A DNA stretch of 20,326 nucleotides from UBA9554 sp038205135 (GCA_038205135.1 JBBRCF010000062.1:1-20326); one strand, 5' to 3'; shown: positions 1 through 6,921, counted from the stretch's first letter. Numbers and translations: made by a program. The notes: generated by a model from the letters alone, not told the origin.

Positions 1-1
1 G

Positions 2-400
2 CTGTTCACCATCATGATGGCGCAGGTGACGTTCGTGGCAGGCTATCCGATGCTGATGCTGATGGCGCGGCTGCAACGCCAGCCCCCCGAAATGGAAGAG
101 GCGGCGCTGGATCTGGGCGCGGGGCCGTTCCGGGTGTTTCGCCGCATCACATTGCCCTATCTGATGCCTGCGCTGGTCTCGGCTGCGGTGATATGTGCGC
201 TGGCCTCGGTTGAAAATTACAACACCACGATGTTTGCAAAGGGCGGCACCTGCACATTCGCCACCGAAATCGGCGCGATGGCGCGCAATCCGAACGGGCA
301 TCCGCCGGTGATCAACGCCGTGGGCACCATCATCATTCTGGTGACTGCGGTGTTTGCGGTGGCCAGTGCGCTGGCCCGCAAACGCGAGGCGCGGGCATGA
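2..400 (+). CDS. ABC transporter inner-membrane permease, 3' part (PotC-like)
   Basis: This is the C-terminal 132 residues of a binding-protein-dependent ABC importer permease; the 5' part lies outside the window. The open frame runs in from the window edge with no start needed. It contains the cytoplasmic EAA loop (EEAALDLGAGPFRVFRRITLP), the segment that contacts the ATPase subunit. Hydrophobic segments flank the loop, and a last one near the end (VGTIIILVTAVFAVASALA) is followed by a basic tail. The loop and the overall pattern resemble permeases of the spermidine/putrescine type (PotC/PotI). The substrate cannot be read from this fragment. Its stop overlaps the start of the next gene in ATGA, so the two are probably translationally coupled and in one operon. 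Confidence 0.85.
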   Translation: MFTIMMAQVTFVAGYPMLMLMARLQRQPPEMEEAALDLGAGPFRVFRRITLPYLMPALVSAAVICALASVENYNTTMFAKGGTCTFATEIGAMARNPNGHPPVINAVGTIIILVTAVFAVASALARKREARA

Positions 401-1095
401 CCCATATTCTGGCGCGGTGTCATCCGGCGTTGGAATCGCTGTTGCCGCGTCCGCTGCCTGCCGGGCGGGCTTTGCCCGACTGGCTGCGTGCAATGCCGTC
501 AGAGGTGGCCGCGCCGTCGCTGGGCGGCGAAATGGTGCGCACGCTGAAACATTGCCCGCCGTTCATCGACGCGCTGTCATTGGGGATCATGATCCCGCTG
601 GCGACGGATATCCACGTCGCGGACGGGCAGTTGAGCTGGGATTGGGACCCGCCGGTGATTGTGGATGCGCCGATCACCCGCGCGCCTTTGGGCCTGCATG
701 TGCCGGAACAGGTGACGGGCGCGCCGTTCCGTCTGGATGGTCAGGTGGCGGTGAAATTCACCAATTACTGGACGCTGGAAGTGCCACAGGGGTGGCAGAT
801 TCTGGTCATGCATCCGCTGAACCGCGTTGATCTGCCGTTTCAGACGCTGTCGGGCGTGGTTTCGGCGGCGCGGTTCGGCCTTGGCTATGTGCATTTCCCG
901 GCCTTGTGGACCGATCCGGAGTTCACCGGAACCTTGCCGCGCGGCACGCCGGTGGCGCAGGTCATCGCGTTACCGCTGGCCCCCGCGACGCTTGAGGTGC
1001 GGGCGATGGACGGCGATGAAATTGCCGCATCCCGCGCCATTCAAGAGGCGTTGCAGATCGCACCCGGCGCATATCGCAAGGATTTCCGCGAATAG
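397..1095 (+). CDS. Uncharacterised 232-aa protein, coupled to ABC permease
   Basis: I do not recognise a named family with certainty. The start ATG at 397 overlaps the permease stop (ATGA), with GAGG at 386-389 placed 7 bases upstream, so this start is well supported. No signal peptide or membrane helix is evident. Conserved-looking blocks are CPPFIDAL near residue 53, a tryptophan/proline-rich stretch (LSWDWDPP), TNYWTLEVPQGWQILVMHPLNR in the middle, and PRGTPVAQVIALPL near the end. From memory this block order resembles uncharacterised proteins also carried by marine bacteriophages, but I could not check this. A role in the transport operon is suggested only by the coupling. The function is unknown. 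Confidence 0.75.
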   Translation: MTHILARCHPALESLLPRPLPAGRALPDWLRAMPSEVAAPSLGGEMVRTLKHCPPFIDALSLGIMIPLATDIHVADGQLSWDWDPPVIVDAPITRAPLGLHVPEQVTGAPFRLDGQVAVKFTNYWTLEVPQGWQILVMHPLNRVDLPFQTLSGVVSAARFGLGYVHFPALWTDPEFTGTLPRGTPVAQVIALPLAPATLEVRAMDGDEIAASRAIQEALQIAPGAYRKDFRE

Positions 1096-1149
1096 GCTGG
1101 ACAGGTCATGGCGGCTTTGTAATGCTGAGCCCCACAAGGATGGCGCGTG

Positions 1150-1440
1150 ATGACCCGGTTTGCCCTGTTCCTGATTGCCCTGATGGGCGCCGCACCTGCC
1201 GCAGCGGATGATCCTGCAGCGCGCCGTACGCAATGCGTGGGCTGGATGATGGCGGGCGGCTATCCCAACGGGCTGGTGGAAAAAACCTGTCAGGCGGATT
1301 TTGCGCTGCCGTCGGCGTTCATGTTCAAATGCGCCCGGGCCCAATGGCAGGGCTTTTCCGACGACCGCCAGCGCGCCGCCTGCACGATGTTCTTTGCAGA
1401 ATCCGCGACGCAGGCGGAACGCGGCTACGTTCTCAACTAA
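1150..1440 (+). CDS. Small exported hypothetical protein, four cysteines
   Basis: A 96-residue protein with a clear Sec signal peptide: a short basic start (MTRF), the hydrophobic core ALFLIALMGAAPA and a likely cleavage after AAA before DDPA. The mature part of about 75 residues has four cysteines (in TQCVGW, KTCQAD, FKCARA and AACTMF), an even number that would suit two disulfides in the periplasm. ATG 1150 is preferred because AAGGA at 1136-1140 lies 9 bases upstream; GTG at 1147 is an in-frame alternative only one codon longer. The 3' end overlaps the convergent TPR gene by 8 bases. The family is not recognised and no function is proposed. Confidence 0.7.
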   Translation: MTRFALFLIALMGAAPAAADDPAARRTQCVGWMMAGGYPNGLVEKTCQADFALPSAFMFKCARAQWQGFSDDRQRAACTMFFAESATQAERGYVLN

Positions 1441-1981
1441 GCGGCGGCAGGCGCAGCGGGATCGTGCCGCGGGCTACACGGGTCAGCGCCTTGATCGCGT
1501 CGGGGCGCATGGTGGCATCCGCCAGCAGGGCGGCGCGGTCGTCTGCGGTCGCATGCCCGGTTTCGGCGCGCCAGCGATAGCGCGCCACCCGGGTTTCCGG
1601 ATCATCGGGCAGCCGGGTCAACGCCGCGTCCAGCCTGGGCCAGTCGCACAACCGCAGCGCCAGCCGCAGCACCATCCGCCAGGCATCCGTGTCGGCGGGC
1701 AACAGGTCGGCCGCGCGATGAAATGCCGCCAGCGCCGCATCCGGCGTTTCGATCCGCGCCCGGCCCAGTTCGAACCACGCCGCCGCATGGTGCGGGTCGC
1801 GCGCCACTGCGCGGTCCAGCCAATCGGCGCGGTCGGGTTTACCCTGCATTTCCAGCACCTTGGCCAGATTGTAGTACACGGCCGCGGGCGCGTCAGCGAC
1901 AGCCGCGCGGCGCAGCAGCGCCTCGGCCTCCGGCCAATCGGCGCGGGCAAGCAGCTTTGGCAGGGCAGAAAGATCTATCAT
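1433..1981 (-). CDS. Tetratricopeptide-repeat protein
   Basis: A 182-residue, probably cytoplasmic protein made of TPR-like helical hairpins. The pattern is visible as AAVYYNLAKVLEMQGKPD, then AAAWFELGRARIETPDAALAAFHRAADLLPAD, where A/G-L-A spacing and a final proline follow the TPR rule. TPR proteins act as protein-binding scaffolds; no partner is evident here. The frame is open up to 2035, but ATG 1981 is chosen because AAGGGG lies a few bases upstream of it on the minus strand and the extra 18 residues look like non-coding translation. The gene is divergent from the PHP-domain gene across a 68-base gap, and its end overlaps the convergent exported-protein gene. Confidence 0.8.
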   Translation of the reverse strand: MIDLSALPKLLARADWPEAEALLRRAAVADAPAAVYYNLAKVLEMQGKPDRADWLDRAVARDPHHAAAWFELGRARIETPDAALAAFHRAADLLPADTDAWRMVLRLALRLCDWPRLDAALTRLPDDPETRVARYRWRAETGHATADDRAALLADATMRPDAIKALTRVARGTIPLRLPPLS

Positions 1982-1994
1982 GTGTCCCCTTGTC

Positions 1995-2010
1995 ACTGTC
2001 GCGTAACAGT
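1995..2010. promoter_or_regulatory. Inverted repeat in divergent intergenic region
   Basis: ACTGT (1995-1999) and ACAGT (2006-2010) form an inverted repeat with a 6-base spacer. It lies in the 68-base region between the divergent TPR and PHP genes, where both promoters must sit if each gene has its own. The position suits a dimeric repressor site, but a 5-base arm occurs often by chance. Confidence 0.25.
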
Positions 2011-2049
2011 CGGATGAAAAGACGCCGCTGTCCAACCCGGAGTGACCCC

Positions 2050-2967
2050 ATGACCCCTGCCTTTACTGCCCCCGGCCGATTCTGGCGCGGCAACCTGCAC
2101 ACCCATTCCACCCGGTCCGACGGTGTGCTGCCGCCCGACGAGGTGTTGCGCCGCTACCGCGCCGAAGGCTATGATTTTGTCGCGCTGACGGACCATTTCA
2201 TCGGACTGTATGGCTATCCCATCGTCGATACCACGCCGTTTCGCGGCAACGGGTTTACCACCATCCTCGGCGCCGAACTGCATTCCGGCGCGATGGCGAA
2301 CGGCGAGTTGTGGCATATTCTGGCCGTCGGTTTGCCGATGGATTTCGCTCCGTCCAACAGTCCGCATTTCCGCCCGGTGGCGGAACAGGAAACCGGCGCG
2401 GAACTGGCCGTGCGGGCGCGCGATGCCGGCGCGTATGTCGCCATCGCCCATCCCGAATGGTCGGGCCTGACGATGGAAGATGCCCGCGCCATCGAGGCCG
2501 CCCATGCGGTCGAGGTCTATAACCACGGCTGCGCCACCGGGGCCGACCGTCCGCACGGGTTTGCCACGCTGGATCTGCTGCTGACCGAGGGTCGCCGTCT
2601 GGACCTGATCGCCACCGATGACGCGCATTTCGGCGAGCCCGACCATTTCGGCGGATGGGTGATGGTCAAGGCCGAGGAAAACACCCCCGAGGCGCTGTTA
2701 GCCGCGCTGAAGGCGGGGGCGCATTATTCCAGCACCGGGCCGGACCTGCGCGGGATCGAAATCGAGGGGCGCAACCTGAGGGTGCAATGTTCCGCGGCTT
2801 CGGCCATCATCGTTCAGGGGCAGGGCAGCGCGGCGGTGGTGCTGCATGGTAATTCGATGACCCATGGCGAATTGCGGCTGGACCGGCTGGAGGCGTCGCC
2901 GTGGCTGCGCGTGACGGTGATCGACCGCGCGGGCAAACGGGCGTGGTCGAACCCGATCTGGCGCTGA
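2050..2967 (+). CDS. PHP-domain metal-dependent phosphoesterase-like protein
   Basis: A 305-residue soluble protein with a polymerase/histidinol phosphatase (PHP) fold. The first motif, GNLHTHSTRSDG (about residues 15-26), gives the HxH metal ligands, followed by ALTDHF with Asp and His. Later likely metal ligands are the Glu and His of GAELHSG, AIAHPEW and the terminal TDDAHF. PHP proteins of this kind (CehA/PHP-C type) hydrolyse phosphoester or related bonds with two or three metal ions; the substrate is unknown. After about residue 235 the protein ends in a beta-rich tail (about 70 residues). The open frame extends far upstream, but ATG 2050 has GGAG at 2039-2042 and begins just before the first motif, so it is the preferred start. 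Confidence 0.85.
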   Translation: MTPAFTAPGRFWRGNLHTHSTRSDGVLPPDEVLRRYRAEGYDFVALTDHFIGLYGYPIVDTTPFRGNGFTTILGAELHSGAMANGELWHILAVGLPMDFAPSNSPHFRPVAEQETGAELAVRARDAGAYVAIAHPEWSGLTMEDARAIEAAHAVEVYNHGCATGADRPHGFATLDLLLTEGRRLDLIATDDAHFGEPDHFGGWVMVKAEENTPEALLAALKAGAHYSSTGPDLRGIEIEGRNLRVQCSAASAIIVQGQGSAAVVLHGNSMTHGELRLDRLEASPWLRVTVIDRAGKRAWSNPIWR

Positions 2968-3002
2968 GCCGGTTAGAACCGGCAGGTGATCGCGCAACCT
3001 GC
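2968..3002 (+). terminator. Two adjoining hairpins after PHP gene
   Basis: Immediately after the PHP stop, GCCGGT (2968-2973) and ACCGGC (2978-2983) can form a tight hairpin with a 4-base loop. GCAGGT (2982-2987) and ACCTGC (2997-3002) can form a second, overlapping one. No T-run follows, so this is not a canonical Rho-independent terminator. It could protect the mRNA 3' end or act with Rho. Confidence 0.35.
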
Positions 3003-3160
3003 ACCGGCGGCCCGGACTTCGCCTCGGTCCTCGGCGCCGCCGCAGCGTGATACGACCGTGAAACCACAGCCCCTGCGACCCGATGCGTGGTCTTGCCGGG
3101 GCTGTCAGCACAGCCAAACAGCGGAATAAGGGCCGCATTGGCCAGCAGAAACGCGCGCAG
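2973..3160 (-). pseudogene. Possible decayed small lipoprotein gene
   Basis: On the minus strand from about 3160, one frame reads LRAFLLANAALIPLFGCADSP, which looks like a lipoprotein signal with a lipobox ending in Cys. No ATG, GTG or TTG start precedes it after the in-frame stop. A second frame downstream reads CGGAEDRGEVRAAGAGCAITCRF and ends at a TAA (2975-2973). Joining the two needs one frameshift, which would give a product of about 60 residues. The 290-base gap has no other gene candidate. This may be a broken gene, but the case rests on amino-acid pattern alone. Confidence 0.3.
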
Positions 3161-3256
3161 CGGTTCAACGCAATGATGGACGCTGCGTTCTGCGGGCCGG
3201 GATAATATCCGCTCTTAGAGTGCGGCTGCCCCGGCCACAAAATGGTTGCAAAAGGA

Positions 3257-3562
3257 TCAATCGGCCCCGGTGGTCACGCGGATTTCCTGCCGCAACGCAC
3301 CGGTTGCGCGGTCAAAGATGAACAGCCGCCCATCGGTCGTCACCACGCCGATCCAGTCCTGCGCCTGTGTGACCGCTTCGGCCACCGCGCCCGCTGGCAA
3401 GGCCAACATGTGGGGCAGGGCGGGCGGCGCCGCACGCAAGGTCGTGACAAGCAGCCCGATGATGACTAGAACCCCGCCGATCATCACCGCCGTCAGCACC
3501 GTCACCAGGGTTTTCAAAAACCTGAGGCTGGGCGGCAGGCCATCTTCCGGAGCATCCGACAT
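3257..3562 (-). CDS. DUF6476-type single-pass membrane protein
   Basis: A 101-residue protein. A short cytoplasmic start (MSDAPEDGLPPSLRFLK) is followed by one strong membrane helix (about residues 18-42, TLVTVLTAVMIGGVLVIIGLLV). A predicted periplasmic part has a beta-like pattern (WIGVVTTDGRLFIFDRATGALRQEI). It matches my memory of the DUF6476 family found beside rluD in Rhodobacterales; its function is unknown. The open frame continues to 3808, but ATG 3562 is chosen because the upstream part is the shadow of rluD and an AAAAGGG ribosome site lies 8 bases before it. Its start codon overlaps the divergent rluD start in CATG at 3560-3563. Confidence 0.8.
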   Translation of the reverse strand: MSDAPEDGLPPSLRFLKTLVTVLTAVMIGGVLVIIGLLVTTLRAAPPALPHMLALPAGAVAEAVTQAQDWIGVVTTDGRLFIFDRATGALRQEIRVTTGAD

Positions 3563-4586
3563 GGGCGCGGCCCTTTTGCAGTTCATTATCGCGGCCGATC
3601 CGCCGTTGCGCCTTGATAAGGCGCTTTCGCGCGATGCGCCAGCGGACGCCGATCTGTCGCGCACCCGGCTGATGCGGCTGATCACTGACGGCGCAGTGCG
3701 GCTGAACGATGCGCCGGTGACCGATCCCAAGGCGCGCGTGGCCGAAGGTGACAGGGTGACGATCAACATCCCCGCCGCCGCGCCGGTGGAAACCTTGGCG
3801 CAAGACATCGCGCTGAACGTGGTTTACGAAGACTCCGACCTGATCGTGATCGACAAACCCGCCGGTCTGGTGGTGCATCCCGCGCCGGGCAGCCCGGACC
3901 GCACGCTGGTCAATGCCCTGTTGCACCATTGCGGCGACAGCCTGTCGGGGATCGGCGGCGAACGCCGCCCCGGCATCGTGCACCGCATCGACAAAGACAC
4001 CACGGGCCTGCTGGTGGTCGCCAAGTCCGACCGCGCGCATCACGGGTTGGCCCAGCAATTCGAGGCGCACACGGTCGAACGGGCCTATCTGGCGATCTGT
4101 CACGGTGTGCCCGATGCCGCCGACCCGCGCCTGCGTGGCGTGCCGGGTATCAGTTTCGAACCGGGTGGCATCCTGAACATCACCGCGCGGCTGGCGCGCC
4201 ACAAGACCGACCGCCAGCGGCAGGCGGTGGTGATGGCGGGCGGGCGGCATGCCGTGACACGCGCCCGGGTGGCAGAAGGGTTCGGGACGCCGCCCTGCGC
4301 CGCGCTGCTGGATTGCCGGCTGGAAACCGGGCGCACGCATCAGATCCGGGTGCATCTGGCACATGCCGGGCATGTCCTGATCGGGGACCCCACCTATGGC
4401 GGGCGGCGCAAGCTGCCGGTCAAGTCGCTGCCTGCGGGGGCGTCAGAGGCCGCCGACGCCTTTCCCCGCCAGGCGCTGCATGCCGCCACGCTGGGGTTCG
4501 TGCATCCCGTGACCGGGGCGCAGATGCGATTCGCGGCACCGTTGCCGGCCGACATGGCCGGTTTGCTGGCGGCGCTGCGGGGCTGA
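3561..4586 (+). CDS. rluD: RluA-family 23S rRNA pseudouridine synthase (RluD-like)
   Basis: A 341-residue enzyme that isomerises uridine to pseudouridine in RNA. An N-terminal S4 RNA-binding domain (about residues 15-75, RLDKALS ... LMRLITDGAVRLN) precedes the catalytic domain. The RluA-family motif is GIVHRIDKDTTGLLVVAKSD, with the catalytic Asp at about residue 143, and the late motif GRTHQIRVHLAHAGHVLIGD is present. Length and layout suit RluD, which modifies helix 69 of 23S rRNA and helps late 50S assembly; RluC-like specificity is not excluded. ATG 3561 is preferred, with GGAG at 3549-3552 spaced 8 bases. The upstream open frame is antisense to the DUF6476 gene. rpoH follows 159 bases later on the same strand, a neighbourhood common in alphaproteobacteria. 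Confidence 0.9.
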   Translation: MGAALLQFIIAADPPLRLDKALSRDAPADADLSRTRLMRLITDGAVRLNDAPVTDPKARVAEGDRVTINIPAAAPVETLAQDIALNVVYEDSDLIVIDKPAGLVVHPAPGSPDRTLVNALLHHCGDSLSGIGGERRPGIVHRIDKDTTGLLVVAKSDRAHHGLAQQFEAHTVERAYLAICHGVPDAADPRLRGVPGISFEPGGILNITARLARHKTDRQRQAVVMAGGRHAVTRARVAEGFGTPPCAALLDCRLETGRTHQIRVHLAHAGHVLIGDPTYGGRRKLPVKSLPAGASEAADAFPRQALHAATLGFVHPVTGAQMRFAAPLPADMAGLLAALRG

Positions 4587-4679
4587 CGCAGGTTACACGC
4601 TTGCGTGAGGAAACCGGTATTATTGCGGCAACGCGACGGATGCACGGTAATCTAACGTTCATCATGTGTGAACAGACTG

Positions 4680-4711
4680 CTTGACATCACGCGGGTCTGA
4701 TCCATTTTATA
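4680..4711 (+). promoter_or_regulatory. rpoH promoter, possibly RpoH-type
   Basis: CTTGACA (4680-4686) is followed after 15 bases by CCATTTTA (4702-4709), close to the enterobacterial sigma-32 pattern CTTGAAA / CCCCAT-T. The same bases also give a housekeeping reading: TTGACA (4681-4686) with a T/A-rich -10 such as TTTTAT (4705-4710) or TTTATA (4706-4711) at 18-19 bases. The site lies 35-66 bases before the rpoH start. A ribosome site GGGAGG (4734-4739) follows. Which sigma factor is used cannot be read with certainty. Confidence 0.55.
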
Positions 4712-4745
4712 AAGTAAATATCGTTAACATACCGGGAGGCTTTCC

Positions 4746-5642
4746 ATGAGCAGTTACGCCAATTTGCCCGCACCCTCGCCCGAAGGCGGTCTGAATCGTT
4801 ACATGCAGGAAATCCGCAAGTTTCCCCTGCTGGAACCCGAAGAGGAATACATGCTGGCCAAGCGTTGGGTCGAGGATGGCGATACCGTCGCCGCGCATCG
4901 CATGGTCACGTCGCATCTGCGGTTGGCGGCCAAGATCGCCATGGGGTATCGCGGCTATGGCCTGCCGCAGGCGGAGGTGATTTCCGAGGCGAATGTGGGC
5001 CTGATGCAGGCCGTCAAACGGTTCGACCCGGAACGCGGGTTCCGGTTGGCGACCTATGCGATGTGGTGGATCCGGGCGTCGATCCAGGAATACATCCTGC
5101 GGTCGTGGTCACTGGTCAAGCTGGGGACCACATCGGCGCAGAAAAAGCTGTTTTTCAATCTGCGCAAGGCCAAGGCCCGCATCGGCGCGCTGGAAGAAGG
5201 CGATCTGCGCCCCGAACATGTGCAAAAGATCGCGCATGCCCTTGGCGTGACCGAGGGCGAGGTTGTCAGCATGAATCGCCGCCTGTCGGGCGGGGACAGT
5301 TCGTTGAACGCCACCGTCGGATCGGATGGCGAAGGCACAATGCAATGGCAAGACTGGCTGGAAGACGAGGATGCCAATCAGGCCGGCGATTATGAGGCGC
5401 GCGACGAGTTGGAGGCGCGCCGCGCATTGCTGACGCAGGCGATGGCCGTGTTGAACGACCGCGAGCGCGACATCCTGACACAGCGGCGGCTGAGCGAAGA
5501 GACGGTGACGCTGGAAGATCTCTCGGCGCGCTATGATGTCAGCCGCGAACGCATTCGCCAGATCGAGGTACGGGCGTTCGAAAAACTGCAGACCCGGATG
5601 ACCGAACTGGCGCGCGCCAAGGGCATGCTGGAAACAGCCTGA
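4746..5642 (+). CDS. rpoH: RNA polymerase heat-shock sigma factor RpoH (sigma-32)
   Basis: A 298-residue sigma-70-family factor that directs RNA polymerase to heat-shock promoters. Region 1.2 begins at LNRYMQEIRKFPLL. Region 2 includes EANVGLMQAVKRFDPERGF and the -10-reading segment RLATYAMWWIRASIQEYILRSW. The RpoH box QKKLFFNLR (about residues 132-140), which distinguishes RpoH from RpoD, is present. Region 4 carries the helix-turn-helix VTLEDLSARYDVSRERIRQIE near residues 257-277. The ribosome site GGGAGG lies 6 bases before the ATG. Alphaproteobacteria often have two RpoH paralogs, and I cannot tell which this is. A fragment resembling its last codons recurs at 6874-6912. Confidence 0.95.
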   Translation: MSSYANLPAPSPEGGLNRYMQEIRKFPLLEPEEEYMLAKRWVEDGDTVAAHRMVTSHLRLAAKIAMGYRGYGLPQAEVISEANVGLMQAVKRFDPERGFRLATYAMWWIRASIQEYILRSWSLVKLGTTSAQKKLFFNLRKAKARIGALEEGDLRPEHVQKIAHALGVTEGEVVSMNRRLSGGDSSLNATVGSDGEGTMQWQDWLEDEDANQAGDYEARDELEARRALLTQAMAVLNDRERDILTQRRLSEETVTLEDLSARYDVSRERIRQIEVRAFEKLQTRMTELARAKGMLETA

Positions 5643-5658
5643 TCGCGGCAGGGGTTGC

Positions 5659-5730
5659 AAGGGGGCGCCGCCCCCCCATGCCCTCGCGGGAATTCACCCC
5701 CCGTGGGTATTTGTGAACCGAAGAAGCGCG
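5659..5730 (+). repeat. G+C-rich repeat-like element after rpoH
   Basis: GGGGG (5661-5665) and CCCCC (5671-5675) can form a hairpin soon after the rpoH stop. They are followed by a CCCCCCGTGGGTATTTGTGAA stretch and GAACCGAAGAAGCG. In my memory this order (G/C block, CCCC-GGGTATTT, then GAA-AAGAAG) resembles a short dispersed intergenic element seen across Rhodobacteraceae genomes. No second copy was noticed in this window, so the repeat status is not shown here. It may also end rpoH transcription. Confidence 0.4.
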
Positions 5731-5755
5731 GGGGATTGTGCTGGATGACAGAGGC

Positions 5756-5796
5756 GGTGACACAGGGGCTTGGTGACACAGGGGCGGTGACACAGG
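5756..5796 (+). repeat. Three direct copies of GGTGACACAGG
   Basis: GGTGACACAGG starts at 5756, 5772 and 5786; the first two copies extend identically to GGTGACACAGGGGC. Spacing is 16 and 14 bases. The array lies in the 182-base region between rpoH and the capsule-like gene, ending 28 bases before the GTG start. It could be a regulator-binding array or slippage-generated sequence. It is too short and too closely spaced for CRISPR. Confidence 0.7.
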
Positions 5797-5824
5797 TCAC
5801 AGGCACGTCACGCGTGGAGCTGTT

Positions 5825-6733
5825 GTGGACCCGATCATCTTTCACTGGCCGGTCGATTGGCTGACGCATCCGGCGCGGCGGTTGCCGTTCTATGTCAAAA
5901 TCACCGATGGGCTGGACGCATGCGGGCTGGATTGGCGGGCGGTGGCGATTGACCGCGACAGGATCGCGGACCGGATCGATGCCATGCCGGGGCTGCATGT
6001 GGTGAACCATGGCCGGGTAAAGCATCCGCGCGCGTGGAATGCCGGGATCGCATATGTTTATCCGTTCTGGCATCTGGACCCTGACGGGATCCGGGCGTTT
6101 TCGTCGATCGGGCGGAGGACGGTGCCGCCTGTGGACCGGGCTGCGGCACGTGGGTTTGCGGCCCGGCTGCGCAAGCGATTGGTTCAGGGGCGCGCATCGC
6201 GCTATGAACAGCCTGTCGAAATTGCGGAGCTGCCCCGCGCGCAGGCGGCGGTATTCCTGCAATCCGAAGGCCATCGCGTGGTGGGCGAAACGCTGTGGAT
6301 CGACCGTTGGGCGATGCTGGAAACTGTGCTGGAAACGCTGACATGCCCGGTGCTGGTCAAACCGCATCCCCGCGATTTTGACCCCGCGACCTTTGCACGG
6401 CTGGAGGCGCTGGCCGCGCGGTTTCCGCAGATGGTGGTGACGATGGCCAATATCCATGACGTGATCGCCGCCGCTGACCGCGTCGTGACCATCAATTCCG
6501 CCGTCGGGATCGAGGCCTATCTGCATCCCTGCCCGGTGATCCTGTGCGGGCAGGCGGATTTTCACCATGTTGCGGTGGAGGCGCGGAACGTGGACGCCCT
6601 GGCGGCGGCGTTGCGCGCGCCTGCGCCGCAGGTGGATTACGACGGGTTCCTGTGGTGGTATTTCGGGCAGATGTGCCTGAACGCCGGGGCGCCGGATCTG
6701 GTGGACCGGTTTCTGGCGCGGCTGGGGGTGTAG
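5825..6733 (+). CDS. Capsule-polysaccharide-synthesis-like protein (KpsS/KpsC-like)
   Basis: A 302-residue soluble protein. The C-terminal half has the pattern of capsule-synthesis Kdo-transferase-like proteins: CPVLVKPHPRDFDPATF (about residues 174-190), then ADRVVTINSAVGIEAYLHPCPVILCGQADF (about residues 217-246), the serine/glycine loop that would bind a nucleotide-sugar phosphate. The N-terminal half (DPIIFHWPVDWLTHPARRLPFY) is less familiar. An activated-sugar transfer role at the inner face of the membrane is inference from the family. GTG 5825 is chosen from GGAG at 5816-5819 and because a second copy of the same protein start is found at 7127. It lies alone after rpoH with no other capsule gene nearby. 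A degraded paralog flanks it at 6922-7127 and 8127-8548. Confidence 0.6.
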   Translation: MDPIIFHWPVDWLTHPARRLPFYVKITDGLDACGLDWRAVAIDRDRIADRIDAMPGLHVVNHGRVKHPRAWNAGIAYVYPFWHLDPDGIRAFSSIGRRTVPPVDRAAARGFAARLRKRLVQGRASRYEQPVEIAELPRAQAAVFLQSEGHRVVGETLWIDRWAMLETVLETLTCPVLVKPHPRDFDPATFARLEALAARFPQMVVTMANIHDVIAAADRVVTINSAVGIEAYLHPCPVILCGQADFHHVAVEARNVDALAAALRAPAPQVDYDGFLWWYFGQMCLNAGAPDLVDRFLARLGV

Positions 6734-6744
6734 GAAGGGTTATC

Positions 6745-6790
6745 AAAACCGCCATATTTGTCTGACTTACCACCACCAGCGGTTTTTGTT
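6745..6790 (+). terminator. Possible terminator after capsule-like gene
   Basis: AAAACCGC (6745-6752) can pair with GCGGTTTT (6779-6786), followed by TGTT. The 26-base loop is long, so this is a weak candidate. Its place 11 bases after the stop codon is right for ending the capsule-like transcript. Confidence 0.3.
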
Positions 6791-6873
6791 CTGACCGACC
6801 GTAAGCAGCGCGGGACTTTGCCACCGCCGCGCCCGTCTGGTTCAACGGCAGCTTTCAGGTTACCTTCGCCTGA

Positions 6874-6912
6874 CAAATCGCGCGGGCCAAGGGTATGCTG
6901 GAACCGGTCTGA
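6874..6912 (+). pseudogene. Fragment resembling the rpoH 3' end
   Basis: The plus strand reads QIARAKGMLEPV-stop at 6874-6912, against ELARAKGMLETA-stop at the end of rpoH (5604-5642). The stop codon sits at the same place and the core CCAAGGG-ATGCTGGAA is shared at DNA level. An in-frame stop precedes it at 6871-6873, so it cannot be expressed as part of a sigma factor. With the adjacent capsule-like fragment it suggests a duplicated and decayed copy of the rpoH/capsule-like junction. Confidence 0.55.
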
Positions 6913-6921
6913 TCCGGGTGT

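Noticed and set aside
3066..3105. ACAGCCCC/GGGGCTGT inverted repeat in the gap after the PHP gene
   Set aside because: Eight-base arms are 24 bases apart within a possible gene relic, with no supporting context.
3312..4373. 353-aa minus-strand open frame over rluD
   Set aside because: It is the antisense shadow of a well-supported pseudouridine synthase and shows no family motif.
5756..5796. CRISPR-like short repeats
   Set aside because: Units are 11-14 bases with 2-5 bases between them; no spacer-sized gaps or cas genes.
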